NCBI RefSeq assembly: GCF_003574965.1
Contig: NZ_CP032317.1
Location: forward strand, 2,356,001 to 2,420,000
Origin: Hymenobacter oligotrophus
GTDB taxonomy: Bacteria > Bacteroidota > Bacteroidia > Cytophagales > Hymenobacteraceae
Direction: 5' to 3'
Length of the DNA stretch: 64,000 bases
This document shows, piece after piece, positions 56,047-64,000 of the stretch. The notes beneath the pieces are model-generated. The model did no database searches and had not been told where the DNA came from. It worked only from the letters and a program-made list of their open reading frames with translations. The stretch's first letter is position 1. Each line of letters begins with the position of its first letter. A program made the position numbers and the translations under genes.

Positions 56047-57078
56047 ATGCACGAAGTCACGGCGCTGAAGGAGCTCCTGCGGGAGCCGCGGCACATCTTT
56101 ATTACCACCCACCACAAACCCGACGCCGACGCGCTGGGCTCGTCGCTGGGCCTTGCGGGGTACCTCAAGAAGAAAGGCCACCACGTAACGGTGGTTACGC
56201 CTTCCGACTACCCCGACTTTCTGGCCTGGATGCCCGGCAACGACGAGGTAGTGGTGTTTGAGCCCGGCCGCAACGACCGGCAGGTGCAGGAAATCGTAGG
56301 CACCGCCGACGTTATTTTCTGCCTCGACTTCTCCTCGCTCGGCCGCATCAACGAGTTGGGCCAGTACGTGCGCAACGCGCCGGGCAAGAAGGTGCTCGTC
56401 GACCACCACGAAAAGCCCGAGCAGTTTGCCGACATCGCGTTTTCCTTCCCGACCGCGGCTGCCACGGCCGAGTTGGTGTTCGAGCTCATCCGCGACCTAG
56501 GCGACCAGTCCCTCATCGACCCCTCCATCGGCGAGTGCCTGTATGCCGGCATCATGACGGATACCGGCTCGTTCCGCCACCCCAGCACGTCGCGCAATGT
56601 GCACCTGATCATTGCCGAGCTGCTCGACGCGGGCATCAACCTGTCGGCCGTACACCGCCGCATTTACGATTCGCACTCCGAGGAGCGCCTGCGCTTTTTG
56701 GGCTTTGTGCTGAAGGACAAGCTCACGGTACTGCGCGAGTACAACACGGCCTACATCGCCATTACGGCCGACGAGCTGCGCCAGTACCACTCCAAAACCG
56801 GCGACACCGAAGGCCTCGTCAATTTCGCGCTCAGCATCGAGGGCATTGTGTTTGCCGCCATCCTCATCGACCGCGTGCAGGCCGTCAAAATCTCGTTCCG
56901 CTCGGTGGGCGACTTCTCGGTAAGTGAGTTTTCGCGCCGGCACTTCAACGGCGGCGGCCACCACAACGCCGCCGGCGGCATCAGCCACGAGCCGCTCGAC
57001 GCCACCGTGAAGAAGTTTCTGGATTTGCTGCCCGAGTACCAAGCCCAATTGGTAACCGCGCCGCTGGCCATTCCCTAG
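56047..57078 (+). CDS. DHH/DHHA1 phosphoesterase, NrnA-like
   Basis: 343 residues. DHH domain with HHKPDADALGSSLGL (metal site), FCLDFSSLGRI, LVDHHEKPEQ (the DHH triad), and the DHHA1 domain ending in the GGGHHNAAGG substrate motif. NrnA-type enzymes degrade 2-5-nt oligoribonucleotides and dephosphorylate pAp. Start at 56047 (MHEVTALK). Its stop TAG is within CCTAGG. Single gene before the FKBP cluster, separated by a self-complementary repeat. Confidence 0.9.
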   Translation: MHEVTALKELLREPRHIFITTHHKPDADALGSSLGLAGYLKKKGHHVTVVTPSDYPDFLAWMPGNDEVVVFEPGRNDRQVQEIVGTADVIFCLDFSSLGRINELGQYVRNAPGKKVLVDHHEKPEQFADIAFSFPTAAATAELVFELIRDLGDQSLIDPSIGECLYAGIMTDTGSFRHPSTSRNVHLIIAELLDAGINLSAVHRRIYDSHSEERLRFLGFVLKDKLTVLREYNTAYIAITADELRQYHSKTGDTEGLVNFALSIEGIVFAAILIDRVQAVKISFRSVGDFSVSEFSRRHFNGGGHHNAAGGISHEPLDATVKKFLDLLPEYQAQLVTAPLAIP

Positions 57079-57083
57079 GTCCG

Positions 57084-57204
57084 GAAGCGAGAACCAAGAG
57101 CCAAGAGCTTAGCCATGCAACAGCCGGAACAGCACGCGGCAGGTTTGCCGCTGGTTTTCTCAGCTCTGAGTTCTTCCCTCTACGCTCTGACTTCTAACTT
57201 CTAC
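57084..57204. repeat. Self-complementary intergenic repeat before FKBP cluster
   Basis: Left arm (57084-57111) of GAGAACCAAGAGCCAAGAG-type words and right arm (57159-57204) of their complements. Same word type as the nuoA-nuoB element (AGAGCCAAGA). Confidence 0.65.
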
Positions 57205-57209
57205 CTTTA
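57202..57209 (+). promoter_or_regulatory. -7-like box TACCTTTA of the FKBP cluster
   Basis: One mismatch to TAnnTTTG, 28 nt upstream of the ATG at 57237, directly at the end of the repeat. Confidence 0.4.
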
Positions 57210-57236
57210 GCCGCATTTTCTCTCTTTTCCTACTTC

Positions 57237-58256
57237 ATGCTCCGCAACTCCCTCCTTTTGTGGCCGGCCGCTCTGCTGGTTGGCGCCCTAGGCCTGAACG
57301 GCTGTAACTCTGCCGGCGGCAACTTTGCCAAAACCAAATCGGGCATCGAATACAAGGTGTTCGACAAAAGCGGCAAAGCCCGCGACATCAAGCCCGAAAC
57401 CGCGGAAGCCGACTACAAAAAGCGCCTGGGCCAGATCATTGCCCTGCACGTAGAGTACCGCACCGCCAAAGACTCGGTGTTGTTTCAGTCGCGCAAGCAG
57501 CAAATGGGCTTCCCGGTGCGGGTGCCCCTGCAAGACGTAGCGCGCAAAGGCGGCCTCGAAGAAGCTATTTCGCTGCTGCAAGCCGGCGACTCGGCCGTGT
57601 TCCGCTTCAACGCCGATACGCTATCGATGAAAACCACCGGCCAGGCCGCGCCACCCAATATCAAAAAGCACGGCAACACCATGACGTTGTTCGTGAAGGT
57701 GGCCGCCATCGAAGATCAGGCTACGGCCATGGCCAACCAGCAGAAAGATCAGCAAGCTGCCATGGCCAAAATGCAGCAGCACGCCGAAAAGCAGAAGCCC
57801 GTGGATGAGAAAACCATCCAGGAGTACGTGCAGAAAAACAACCTGCAGGGTCAGAAAACTGCTTCGGGCCTGTACTATGTGGTAACGCAGCCCGGCACCG
57901 GCGCCAAGCCCACCCAGGGCCAGGTGGTATCGGTAAACTACCGCGGTACCTTGCTCAACGGCAAAGAGTTCGACTCGTCGGCCAAGGGCAACGGCGGCAA
58001 GCCGATTGAATTTCCGATTGGCGTAGGCGCCGTAATTCCGGGCTGGGACGAAGGCATTGCCCTGCTCAGCAAAGGCTCCAAAGCCACGCTGCTGATTCCG
58101 TCGGGCCTGGCCTACGGCCAGCGCGGCGCCGGCAACGACATCCCCGCCGATGCCGTGCTGCGCTTCGACGTGGAGTTGGTGGATGTGAAAGCCGCTCCGG
58201 CTCCGCAACCCGGCATGGGCATGATGCCCGGCGGTGGCGCGCCGGCTGGCCGTTAA
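57237..58256 (+). CDS. FKBP-type peptidyl-prolyl isomerase lipoprotein
   Basis: 339 residues. Lipoprotein signal ends in LNGC (Cys23). The first half (about 30-165) is a degenerate FKBP-like domain with an active-site-poor sequence; a Gln/Met-rich helical linker (QQKDQQAAMAKMQQHAEKQK) follows; the second half (about 200-315) is a complete FKBP domain (VSVNYRGTLLNGKEFDSS, IEFPIGVGAVIPGWDEGI, IPSGLAYGQRGAG, FDVELVDV) with the usual active-site Tyr, Asp, Trp. The Gly/Met/Pro-rich tail ends in PAGR. Periplasmic, membrane-anchored folding catalyst. First of three tandem FKBP genes. Confidence 0.9.
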   Translation: MLRNSLLLWPAALLVGALGLNGCNSAGGNFAKTKSGIEYKVFDKSGKARDIKPETAEADYKKRLGQIIALHVEYRTAKDSVLFQSRKQQMGFPVRVPLQDVARKGGLEEAISLLQAGDSAVFRFNADTLSMKTTGQAAPPNIKKHGNTMTLFVKVAAIEDQATAMANQQKDQQAAMAKMQQHAEKQKPVDEKTIQEYVQKNNLQGQKTASGLYYVVTQPGTGAKPTQGQVVSVNYRGTLLNGKEFDSSAKGNGGKPIEFPIGVGAVIPGWDEGIALLSKGSKATLLIPSGLAYGQRGAGNDIPADAVLRFDVELVDVKAAPAPQPGMGMMPGGGAPAGR

Positions 58257-58331
58257 TCCCTTACCTTGATGCAACCCGCCGGCGGGCGGCCGGCTCCAGT
58301 AGCTGGTCGCCCGCTGTTATTTCGTAAAACC

Positions 58332-58874
58332 ATGCGCACTGCTTCACCCAACCTGTTTGCCCGCCTCGCGTTGTGGGCCCTGCTCCCCTTGCTGCTGGCC
58401 CTAGGTGCCTGCGACAACAAAACCGATTTCCAGAAGGATATCGAGAAGAAGATCGAGGCTCAAAAGCCCATCGACGATGCCACCATTCAGGATTACCTGA
58501 AGAAAAACAACATCACCGATTTTACCCGCACCAACTCGGGCCTGTACATCGTGTGGCGCAAGAAGATTGGCTCGGGTGTGCGCCCCGTGCGCGGCAACAA
58601 CGTCACGACGCGCTACGTTGGCCGCATCATCAGCAGCGGTCTGCGGTTCGATTCGTCGATTGACAACGGCTCGACCTGCGGCTGCGCCAGCTTTGCGGTT
58701 GGTGGCGTAATCGAAGGCTGGAACGAAGCCTTGACCGAGCACATGTACAAAGGCGAAGACGTGCTGCTGCTCATCCCGTCGCACCTGGCCTACAGCTATA
58801 CGGGCAGCGGCTCCACTATTGGGCCTTTCACGCCGCTCCTGTTTGAGCTGGAGCTGCTCGACGTTAAGCAATAA
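58332..58874 (+). CDS. FKBP-type peptidyl-prolyl isomerase lipoprotein
   Basis: 180 residues from ATG 58332. Lipobox LGAC (Cys24), a charged helix (DFQKDIEKKIEAQKPIDDATI) related to the linker of the preceding gene, then an FKBP domain (TRYVGRIISSGLRFDSS, FAVGGVIEGWNEAL, IPSHLAYSYTGSG). The 80s loop departs from the AYG consensus (AYS) and there is a CGC insert. Such GldI-like small FKBP lipoproteins accompany gliding/type IX secretion in some Bacteroidota, but orthology is not shown here. Three bp before the next gene. Confidence 0.88.
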   Translation: MRTASPNLFARLALWALLPLLLALGACDNKTDFQKDIEKKIEAQKPIDDATIQDYLKKNNITDFTRTNSGLYIVWRKKIGSGVRPVRGNNVTTRYVGRIISSGLRFDSSIDNGSTCGCASFAVGGVIEGWNEALTEHMYKGEDVLLLIPSHLAYSYTGSGSTIGPFTPLLFELELLDVKQ

Positions 58875-58877
58875 ACC

Positions 58878-59318
58878 GTGTTGCGCATTGCCTTTTTTTC
58901 GGCGCTGCTTGCCAGCCTCCCAGCCCTAGGTATTGCGGCTGCCCCGCCCGCGGCCGACACCCTGCGCACGCCCGGCGGCGTGCGCTACGTGCTGCGGCAA
59001 CCCGGGCAAGGCAAGCCGGCTGGGCCCGCGGCAGCCGTGCGGGTAAACTACACGGGCTTTCTGCCCAACGGTAAGTTTTTTGATTCGTCGGCTACCGATG
59101 GGCGGCCCATTCGGGTGAAGCTCGGCAAGCACGAGGTAATTGAAGGCTGGGAAGAGCTGCTGCCGCTGTTGCCCGAGGGGGCTCGTGTGTGGGCCCGCAT
59201 TCCGGCCGGACTGGCCTATGGCCCTAAAGGTGCCCGCGACCCCGACGACGACAGCAAGTACCGCGTGCCCCCCAACACCGATTTGGTGTTTGAGCTCGAA
59301 ATTGTGCGCATCAACTAA
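58878..59318 (+). CDS. FKBP-type peptidyl-prolyl isomerase, exported
   Basis: 146 residues from a GTG start 3 bp after the previous stop, so translation is coupled. Signal peptide (IAFFSALLASLPALGIAAAPPA) without lipobox. FKBP domain: VRVNYTGFLPNGKFFDSS, HEVIEGWEELLPLLPEG, IPAGLAYGPKGARDPDDD, LVFELEIVRI. Third and smallest of the tandem set; a soluble periplasmic isomerase is likely. Followed by a strong terminator. Confidence 0.88.
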   Translation: MLRIAFFSALLASLPALGIAAAPPAADTLRTPGGVRYVLRQPGQGKPAGPAAAVRVNYTGFLPNGKFFDSSATDGRPIRVKLGKHEVIEGWEELLPLLPEGARVWARIPAGLAYGPKGARDPDDDSKYRVPPNTDLVFELEIVRIN

Positions 59319-59319
59319 G

Positions 59320-59366
59320 CAACCGGCCGAAACCCTAAACCCCAGGCGTTTCGGCCGGTTGGTTTT
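59320..59366 (+). terminator. Terminator of the FKBP cluster
   Basis: 14-bp stem (59320-59333 / 59348-59361) followed by TTTTT. Confidence 0.9.
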
Positions 59367-59406
59367 TGCACGCAGCCGTTGTGGCCCTAGGTGCCGCGAA
59401 AAGGCG

Positions 59407-59439
59407 TTTGAAAAAGCACCCCGCGGCGGTGTAACTTCG
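59407..59439 (+). promoter_or_regulatory. Promoter of tdk
   Basis: -33 TTTG (59407-59410) and one-mismatch -7 box TAACTTCG (59432-59439), 21 nt apart, 31 nt upstream of the ATG. Confidence 0.45.
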
Positions 59440-59470
59440 GACTTCGAACCTGCCGCTTTCACCCCCGAGT

Positions 59471-60106
59471 ATGTTTATTGAACCCCGTGTCGGCAATGGC
59501 CGCGGATTGCCCCGCCGGGGCTGGATAGAAGTAATTGTGGGCTCGATGTTTTCGGGCAAAACCGAAGAGCTGATCCGGCGCCTTAACCGCGCCAAAATTG
59601 CGCGCCAGCACGTCGAAATCTTTAAGCCGGGGCTGGATACGCGCTACCACGCCGAAGACGTGGTGTCGCACAACGCCAACAGCATCCGCTCCACGCCCGT
59701 TACCTTCCCCAACGAAATGCTGCTGCCCGCCTCCTCGTGCGACGTGGTGGGCATCGACGAGGCCCAGTTCTTCGACGACTCGTTGGTGGACGTGTGCAAC
59801 CAACTGGCCGACCACGGGGTGCGCGTAATCGTGGCCGGGCTCGATATGGACTACCTAGGCAAGCCCTTTGGCCCCATGCCGGCGCTGCTGGCCGTGGCCG
59901 AGTACGTAACCAAGGTGCACGCCGTGTGCGTGCGCTGCGGCGACATTGCCTCGTACTCGTTCCGCAAAATTGCCTCCGCGGAGCAGGTGCTCCTAGGCGA
60001 AACCGACTCGTACGAGGCCCGCTGCCGCCACTGCTTCCTGGAGGGCCAGCACGGCAAATCGGAGGCCCAGGCAGCCGCGGCCGCTGTGGCCCACCTCAAG
60101 CACTAA
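59471..60106 (+). CDS. tdk: Thymidine kinase (type II)
   Basis: 211 residues. P-loop GSMFSGKT at 24-31, Walker B-like [10 protein letters not shown], lasso-loop with [21 protein letters not shown], and the two-Cys-pair zinc site (CVRCGD and CRHC). Phosphorylates thymidine and deoxyuridine. Cytoplasmic tetramer in the family. The C-terminal Ala-rich tail is slightly longer than usual. Confidence 0.96.
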   Translation: MFIEPRVGNGRGLPRRGWIEVIVGSMFSGKTEELIRRLNRAKIARQHVEIFKPGLDTRYHAEDVVSHNANSIRSTPVTFPNEMLLPASSCDVVGIDEAQFFDDSLVDVCNQLADHGVRVIVAGLDMDYLGKPFGPMPALLAVAEYVTKVHAVCVRCGDIASYSFRKIASAEQVLLGETDSYEARCRHCFLEGQHGKSEAQAAAAAVAHLKH

Positions 60107-60159
60107 ATGCCACCTAGGCGGCGTTGGGTGCGCACGCCGCCTGCTACTGCCCACTCTGT

Positions 60160-62511
60160 ATGACCCACGCGCTCCGTTTGTTTTTGCTGCTGATTGGCTT
60201 GGCCTGCGCGGCGGTACCAGCCGTGGCCCAACGCACCGCCGCCTACGGCGATTGGCAGTTGCATTTGCCCACCAACCGCAGCCTGATGCTGGCCGACGCG
60301 GGCCAGCGCGTGTTTGTGGTGGCGCAGGATGCTTTTTACGCTTTCGACAAGGAGACCAGCAGCCTGCAGTTGCTTTCGCGGCGCGACGGGCTCACCGACG
60401 TGGGTGTTAGCGCCGTAGCCTACGATTCGCTTACGCAGCAGGTGGTGGTGGCTTACCGCAGCGGCACCGTGGATGTGCTCGATCCTACCGGCCGGCTGCT
60501 TACCTCGTACGCCGACATCCGGCGCAAGGCCATTTCGGGCAGCAAGGATATTTATAGCATCAGCTTTGCGCGCCGGCAGGCCTACCTCAGCACGAGCTTT
60601 GGCGTGGTGGTGCTCGACTTGCAGCGCCGCGAAATTCGGGACACCTACGCCAACATTGGGCCGGGCGGGACCGTGCCGCAGGTGTACGCCACCGCCGTGC
60701 TCAACGACTCGCTATACGCCGCTACCAGCGCAGGCTTGCTGCGCGGGCGGCTCGGCACCAACCTACTCGATTTTAATAACTGGCGCGGCTACGCTGGTTT
60801 TGGGCAGCGCGCCGGCAACCCCTACCGCACGCTGGTGGCGCACCAGGGCAAAGTGTTTGCGGGCATCAACAACGACAACCTCTACCGCGCCGTGGGGGCC
60901 AACCTAGTGAGCCTGGGCTTTGGCGCTGCCGATTTCCGGGCGCTGCGCTCGTCGGCGGCGGGCTTGCTGGTTGCCGAGCCCACGGCGGTAAACGTGCTCA
61001 ATGCGCGCACCAATGCGCGGTACCAGCTAAAGGCCAGCCAATTTGCCGACATCCGCGATGCCGTGCGCCCCGCAAGCGGCCCGGTGTACGTAGCCGATTT
61101 TCGCAACGGGCTGGTACGCCTCGAGGCCAACGGCCAAAACGCGACAAATTTTGTCGGCAACGCACCACCTACCACCGCCGCATTCAACATCCTCACCGAC
61201 CGCACCACCCGCACCGTTACGGTATTTACGGGCGGCTACCAGGAAAGCTACCTGCAGTTGGGGACGCGTAACGGGTTTTATCAGTACGATGCCGACGGCC
61301 GCTGGACCAGCTTTAATGCCCAAACCCTGCCGCCCAGCCAATACCCCAACCTGCTCGACCTTAGCCGCGGCACCCGCACCCCCGACGGCACCCTCTACGT
61401 GGCCAGCTACGGGCAGGGCCTGCTGCAGTGGAAAGGACCCGGCGAATTTCAGGTGTTTGGGCTGGGCAACAGCCCGCTGCGCTCGGGCATTACCAACCCG
61501 CAAGACCCCAACCTGCCCTTGTTCGTGCGCGTGACCGACGTGGCCGCCGACCCCGAGGGCAACGTGTGGGTGGTAAACCGGTGGGCGCCGAACAACGCCC
61601 CGGCCGCTACCACGTTTCCGGGGTTGTTTAAGTTTTCGCCGGCCACCAACAGCTGGCAGGCGGCGCCGGCGTTTCCGGGGTCGGGCAACCTCGAGCGGCT
61701 GGTGTTCGACGACCTAGGGCACGCCTGGGTAAGCCGCGACCGGCGCAGCACGCCGGGGCTGCTGGCTTACAACCCGCAAAACAACAGCTACCGCAGCTTT
61801 ACCATTGCCAGCTACAACTTGCCCGCTGTGAACGTGCGCGACTTGGTGAAGGACCGCAACGGCGACATCTGGGCCGCCACCGATGCCGGCGTGGCCGTGT
61901 ACAGCAACCCCGGCCAGGTATTCGACGCCGATGCGCCTGACTTTGTTCGGCCGGCGGTGCGCCGCGGCGAAGGGCGCGGCAACGAGCTGTTGTACTCCGA
62001 GGTGGTAAATGCCATTGCCGTGGACGGCGCCAACCGCAAGTGGTTTGGCACCGACAACGGCCTGTGGCTGTTCAGCCCCGATGGCGACGAAGGCCTGTTT
62101 CATTTCACCACCGACAACAGCCCGCTGCCCACCAACCGCATTGTTGATGTAGCCGTTGATGACTACACCGGCGAGGTGTGGGTGGCCACCGAAGGCGGCT
62201 TGGTGAGCTACCGCGGCTCCGCTACCGTTACGGAAGGCAAAATCGAATGCGCCAAGGTGTTCCCGAACCCGGTGCGAGCCGAGTATAGCGGGCAAGTGGG
62301 CATTTCGGGGCTGGCTAACAACGCGGAGGTAAAGATTACCGATGTTACGGGCACGCTTGTGTACCAAACCCGCGCCACCGGCGGCACCGTCGTCTGGAAC
62401 CTCACCGACTACAACGGCCGCCGCGTGCAATCGGGCGTGTACCTAGTGCTGACGGCCGATGCGCAAGGCAAAAACGGCTGCATTTCGAAGGTGGCCGTAC
62501 TGACAAAATAA
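60160..62511 (+). CDS. porZ: PorZ-like type IX secretion component
   Basis: 783 residues from ATG 60160 (MTHALRL). Signal peptide (LFLLLIGLACAAVPAVAQ) followed by a PorZ N-terminal beta-propeller beginning YGDWQLHLPTNRSLMLADAG, a second propeller-like region with repeats such as GNVWVVNRWAP, GHAWVSRDRRS, GDIWAATDAGVAVYS, NRKWFGTDNGLWLFS and GEVWVATEGGLVSY, and a type IX sorting tail (KVFPNPVRAEYSGQV to KVAVLTK). In Porphyromonas PorZ binds the anionic LPS used to anchor cargo. Located 83 bp upstream of recO. Confidence 0.85.
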   Translation: MTHALRLFLLLIGLACAAVPAVAQRTAAYGDWQLHLPTNRSLMLADAGQRVFVVAQDAFYAFDKETSSLQLLSRRDGLTDVGVSAVAYDSLTQQVVVAYRSGTVDVLDPTGRLLTSYADIRRKAISGSKDIYSISFARRQAYLSTSFGVVVLDLQRREIRDTYANIGPGGTVPQVYATAVLNDSLYAATSAGLLRGRLGTNLLDFNNWRGYAGFGQRAGNPYRTLVAHQGKVFAGINNDNLYRAVGANLVSLGFGAADFRALRSSAAGLLVAEPTAVNVLNARTNARYQLKASQFADIRDAVRPASGPVYVADFRNGLVRLEANGQNATNFVGNAPPTTAAFNILTDRTTRTVTVFTGGYQESYLQLGTRNGFYQYDADGRWTSFNAQTLPPSQYPNLLDLSRGTRTPDGTLYVASYGQGLLQWKGPGEFQVFGLGNSPLRSGITNPQDPNLPLFVRVTDVAADPEGNVWVVNRWAPNNAPAATTFPGLFKFSPATNSWQAAPAFPGSGNLERLVFDDLGHAWVSRDRRSTPGLLAYNPQNNSYRSFTIASYNLPAVNVRDLVKDRNGDIWAATDAGVAVYSNPGQVFDADAPDFVRPAVRRGEGRGNELLYSEVVNAIAVDGANRKWFGTDNGLWLFSPDGDEGLFHFTTDNSPLPTNRIVDVAVDDYTGEVWVATEGGLVSYRGSATVTEGKIECAKVFPNPVRAEYSGQVGISGLANNAEVKITDVTGTLVYQTRATGGTVVWNLTDYNGRRVQSGVYLVLTADAQGKNGCISKVAVLTK

Positions 62512-62585
62512 GGAAGAACAAAGAAGGAATAAGGAGGAACAATTGTTCTACTTATTCTTCCTTTCGCCTTCCTCATTCTTGTTTT
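62507..62585. repeat. Self-complementary intergenic repeat, porZ-recO
   Basis: Left arm of GGAAGAA/GGAATAA words (62507-62542), right arm of TTCTTCC/TTATTC words (62543-62585), centred on AACAATTGTT. Overlaps the porZ stop and lies 9 bp before recO. Confidence 0.65.
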
Positions 62586-62594
62586 TCCATCAGC

Positions 62595-63314
62595 ATGCTG
62601 ATCAAAACCCGGGGCATCGTCCTGAACTACCTGAAATACCGCGAAACCAGCATCATCGCGCGCATTTATACCGAAGAGCGCGGGGTGCAATCGTACATCG
62701 TAAACGGGGTGCGCAAGGCCAAGCCGCCGGGGCGCATCGCGCTGTTTCAGCCCTTTACCCTGCTCGATATGGTGGCGTACGTGTCGCCGCGCGGCGGGCT
62801 CACGCGCTTGTCGGAGTACCGGTGCCTGCGCCCGTTCCGCAGCATTCCGTACGACGTGCGCAAGAGCAGTGTGGTGCTCTTTCTGTCGGAAGTAGCCGGC
62901 CGCACCCTGCGCGAAGAAGAAGAAAACCCCGCGTTGTTTGAGTTTCTGTACGACGCCATTGTGGCCTTCGACGAGCAGCAAACCGGGTTCGAGAACTTCC
63001 CGCTCCTGTTTCTGCTGAACCTAGCCAGCTACCTAGGGTTCGGGCCCGAGTCGGGGCAGCAGATTACCGAGCAAGTTGCCTTTGCCTCCGACGTCAACCA
63101 ATCGTCCACGGCCCGCAGCACGGTGCTGCGCTTTCAGGAGTTCGAGCACTTCTACGACGATTTGCTGCACCAGCCCGAGCAGGCTGCCATCCCGAACGGC
63201 CGCGTACGCCGCGATTTGCTCAACATTTTGCTGCGCTACTATCAGCTGCACATCGAAGGCCTAGGCGACGTTCGCTCGCTCGATGTGCTATCGGAGGTGC
63301 TGGCCGAATTGTAG
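62595..63314 (+). CDS. recO: DNA repair protein RecO
   Basis: 239 residues. N-terminal OB fold (TRGIVLNYLKYRETSIIARIYTEERGVQSYIVNG), then an all-helical C-terminal domain. In the RecF pathway it loads RecA on SSB-coated DNA. The zinc-finger cysteines seen in some RecO proteins are absent. Length is typical. Two CCTAGG sites in the 3' half. Confidence 0.93.
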   Translation: MLIKTRGIVLNYLKYRETSIIARIYTEERGVQSYIVNGVRKAKPPGRIALFQPFTLLDMVAYVSPRGGLTRLSEYRCLRPFRSIPYDVRKSSVVLFLSEVAGRTLREEEENPALFEFLYDAIVAFDEQQTGFENFPLLFLLNLASYLGFGPESGQQITEQVAFASDVNQSSTARSTVLRFQEFEHFYDDLLHQPEQAAIPNGRVRRDLLNILLRYYQLHIEGLGDVRSLDVLSEVLAEL

Positions 63315-63363
63315 CCCGCAACACGCGGCGAGGCCAACCAGCTCACCTGTTACGTGTCACATG

Positions 63364-63693
63364 TTACCTATCACCTAGGTACTGCACGTGGGGCAGCTGG
63401 GTGGCATCGGGCACGCGGCCTACCACCTCGCCCTGCGGCAGCTGCGCCTGGCAGCTTAGGCGGCAATTGGGTGCCAGCCGGCCCGTGTTGAGGTAACGCA
63501 GCTCGTGCGCGGTGGGCGGGGCCAGGTTTTCGGCTCCGCTTATTAACTCGATGCGGCACGTGGTGCACCGGCCCTTGGCGCCGCAGGCGTGCATCCAGTC
63601 GTGGCCGGCGTCTTGCACAGCCCGCAGCAACGTCTGCCCGCTGCTTACGTTGATAGGCCCGCCGGGCAGGTTTTGCACGGTTAGTGTAGGCAT
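63364..63693 (-). CDS. [2Fe-2S] ferredoxin
   Basis: 109 residues from ATG 63693 (MPTLTVQN). Plant/adrenodoxin-type fold with the cluster motif C-x5-C-x2-C (ACGAKGRCTTCR) and the fourth Cys in NCRLSCQAQ. Small electron carrier, cytoplasmic. Divergent from the truncated gene at 63734; the 40-bp gap must hold both start regions. Its last codons overlap a GTTAC/ATCAC repeat-like sequence (63349-63379). Redox partners are not in the window. Confidence 0.9.
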   Translation of the reverse strand: MPTLTVQNLPGGPINVSSGQTLLRAVQDAGHDWMHACGAKGRCTTCRIELISGAENLAPPTAHELRYLNTGRLAPNCRLSCQAQLPQGEVVGRVPDATQLPHVQYLGDR

Positions 63694-63733
63694 TTTGGCT
63701 AACTTGCCTACTTGAAGCAGGCTTTTTTTGAGG

Positions 63734-64000
63734 ATGCAAGATACGTATAGCAACGACCAGCTACTGGCCTACGGCCGCCGGCTGGCGGCCCGCCTCTGCG
63801 ACCAATACTTTGCCACGCAACCCGTTGGCACTACCCTGGATGGCCCCGCTGTGCTGCGGCTCGCCCCCGTTCGGCAACTCAACCTGTACGTGGTGCAGCA
63901 ACTGCTGGCCCAATGGACGCAAGAAATGGCGCGCCTGCGCAGCCCCTACTTCGACTACGAAGACGACGCTGTTCGCCAGGCCTTAACCCAGCTGATGAAT
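63734..64000 (+). CDS. Unidentified protein, N-terminal part (cut by window end)
   Basis: Open from ATG 63734 for 89 codons with no stop before the window end. Begins MQDTYSNDQLLAYGRRLAAR, is mainly helical in character (LNLYVVQQLLAQWTQEMARL), and contains FDYEDDAVRQALTQLMN at the cut. No signal peptide, so probably cytoplasmic. Family not recognised. Divergent from the ferredoxin gene. Confidence 0.7.
   Translation, partial: MQDTYSNDQLLAYGRRLAARLCDQYFATQPVGTTLDGPAVLRLAPVRQLNLYVVQQLLAQWTQEMARLRSPYFDYEDDAVRQALTQLMN

Overview
The window is one contiguous stretch of GC-rich (roughly 60%) chromosome from a member of the phylum Bacteroidota, most likely a Hymenobacter-type cytophagale. The reasons are: promoters of the Bacteroidota TAnnTTTG type rather than E. 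coli boxes, no strong Shine-Dalgarno sequences, Bacteroidota-typical families (PorZ, type IX secretion C-terminal tails, an ABC permease/M1 peptidase fusion, a double-propeller histidine kinase, a 335-residue NuoG), and very frequent CCTAGG palindromes. Genus level is inference. No tRNA, rRNA, CRISPR array, transposase or phage gene is visible.

Layout. 0-11 kb: clpB, small secreted and membrane proteins, a Sua5/TsaC tRNA-modification enzyme, an orphan HupE/UreJ-like membrane protein, a secreted M1 metallopeptidase, lipoproteins and a bacterial PH-domain protein. 11-17 kb: a type II NADH dehydrogenase, an ArsR-like regulator followed by a ferredoxin-like protein and a HAD nucleotidase, a 312-bp repeat element, and the proline-catabolic P5C dehydrogenase. 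17.4-33.4 kb: all subunits of respiratory complex I, nuoA to nuoN in standard order. They are interrupted between nuoJ and nuoK by a 2-kb insertion holding an amber-interrupted membrane-protein gene and an opposite-strand ECF sigma factor with a small membrane protein. nuoKLMN has its own promoter.

33-44 kb, mostly minus strand: a DUF937-OmpA envelope protein, a PolB-type exonuclease, a NarL-type response regulator and its sensor kinase with 14 propeller blades, a gene-poor stretch, and a 1163-residue type IX-secreted protein whose AT-rich codon use suggests acquisition from elsewhere. 44-55 kb: aspS, an ABC ATPase followed by a 1209-residue permease/M1 peptidase, tadA, superoxide dismutase, a nucleoside transporter and ndk. 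55.6-64 kb: a DHH-family NrnA-like phosphoesterase, three consecutive FKBP-type prolyl isomerases, thymidine kinase, porZ, recO, a 2Fe-2S ferredoxin, and the start of an unidentified gene cut by the window end.

Themes. Respiration is covered twice: proton-pumping complex I and non-pumping NDH-2, with P5C dehydrogenase producing NADH. Envelope biogenesis is represented by PorZ, type IX cargo, FKBP lipoproteins and OmpA. Nucleotide metabolism is represented by tdk, ndk, the nucleoside permease, tadA and the pyrimidine nucleotidase. The most unusual signals are non-coding: the CCTAGG over-representation (about 80 copies by eye), several families of palindromic intergenic elements (four in the nuo operon alone), and very long perfect terminator stems. 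Start codons were re-chosen where the longest frame ran through a promoter or gave no sensible N terminus. All family calls are from reading the sequence, without database searches.
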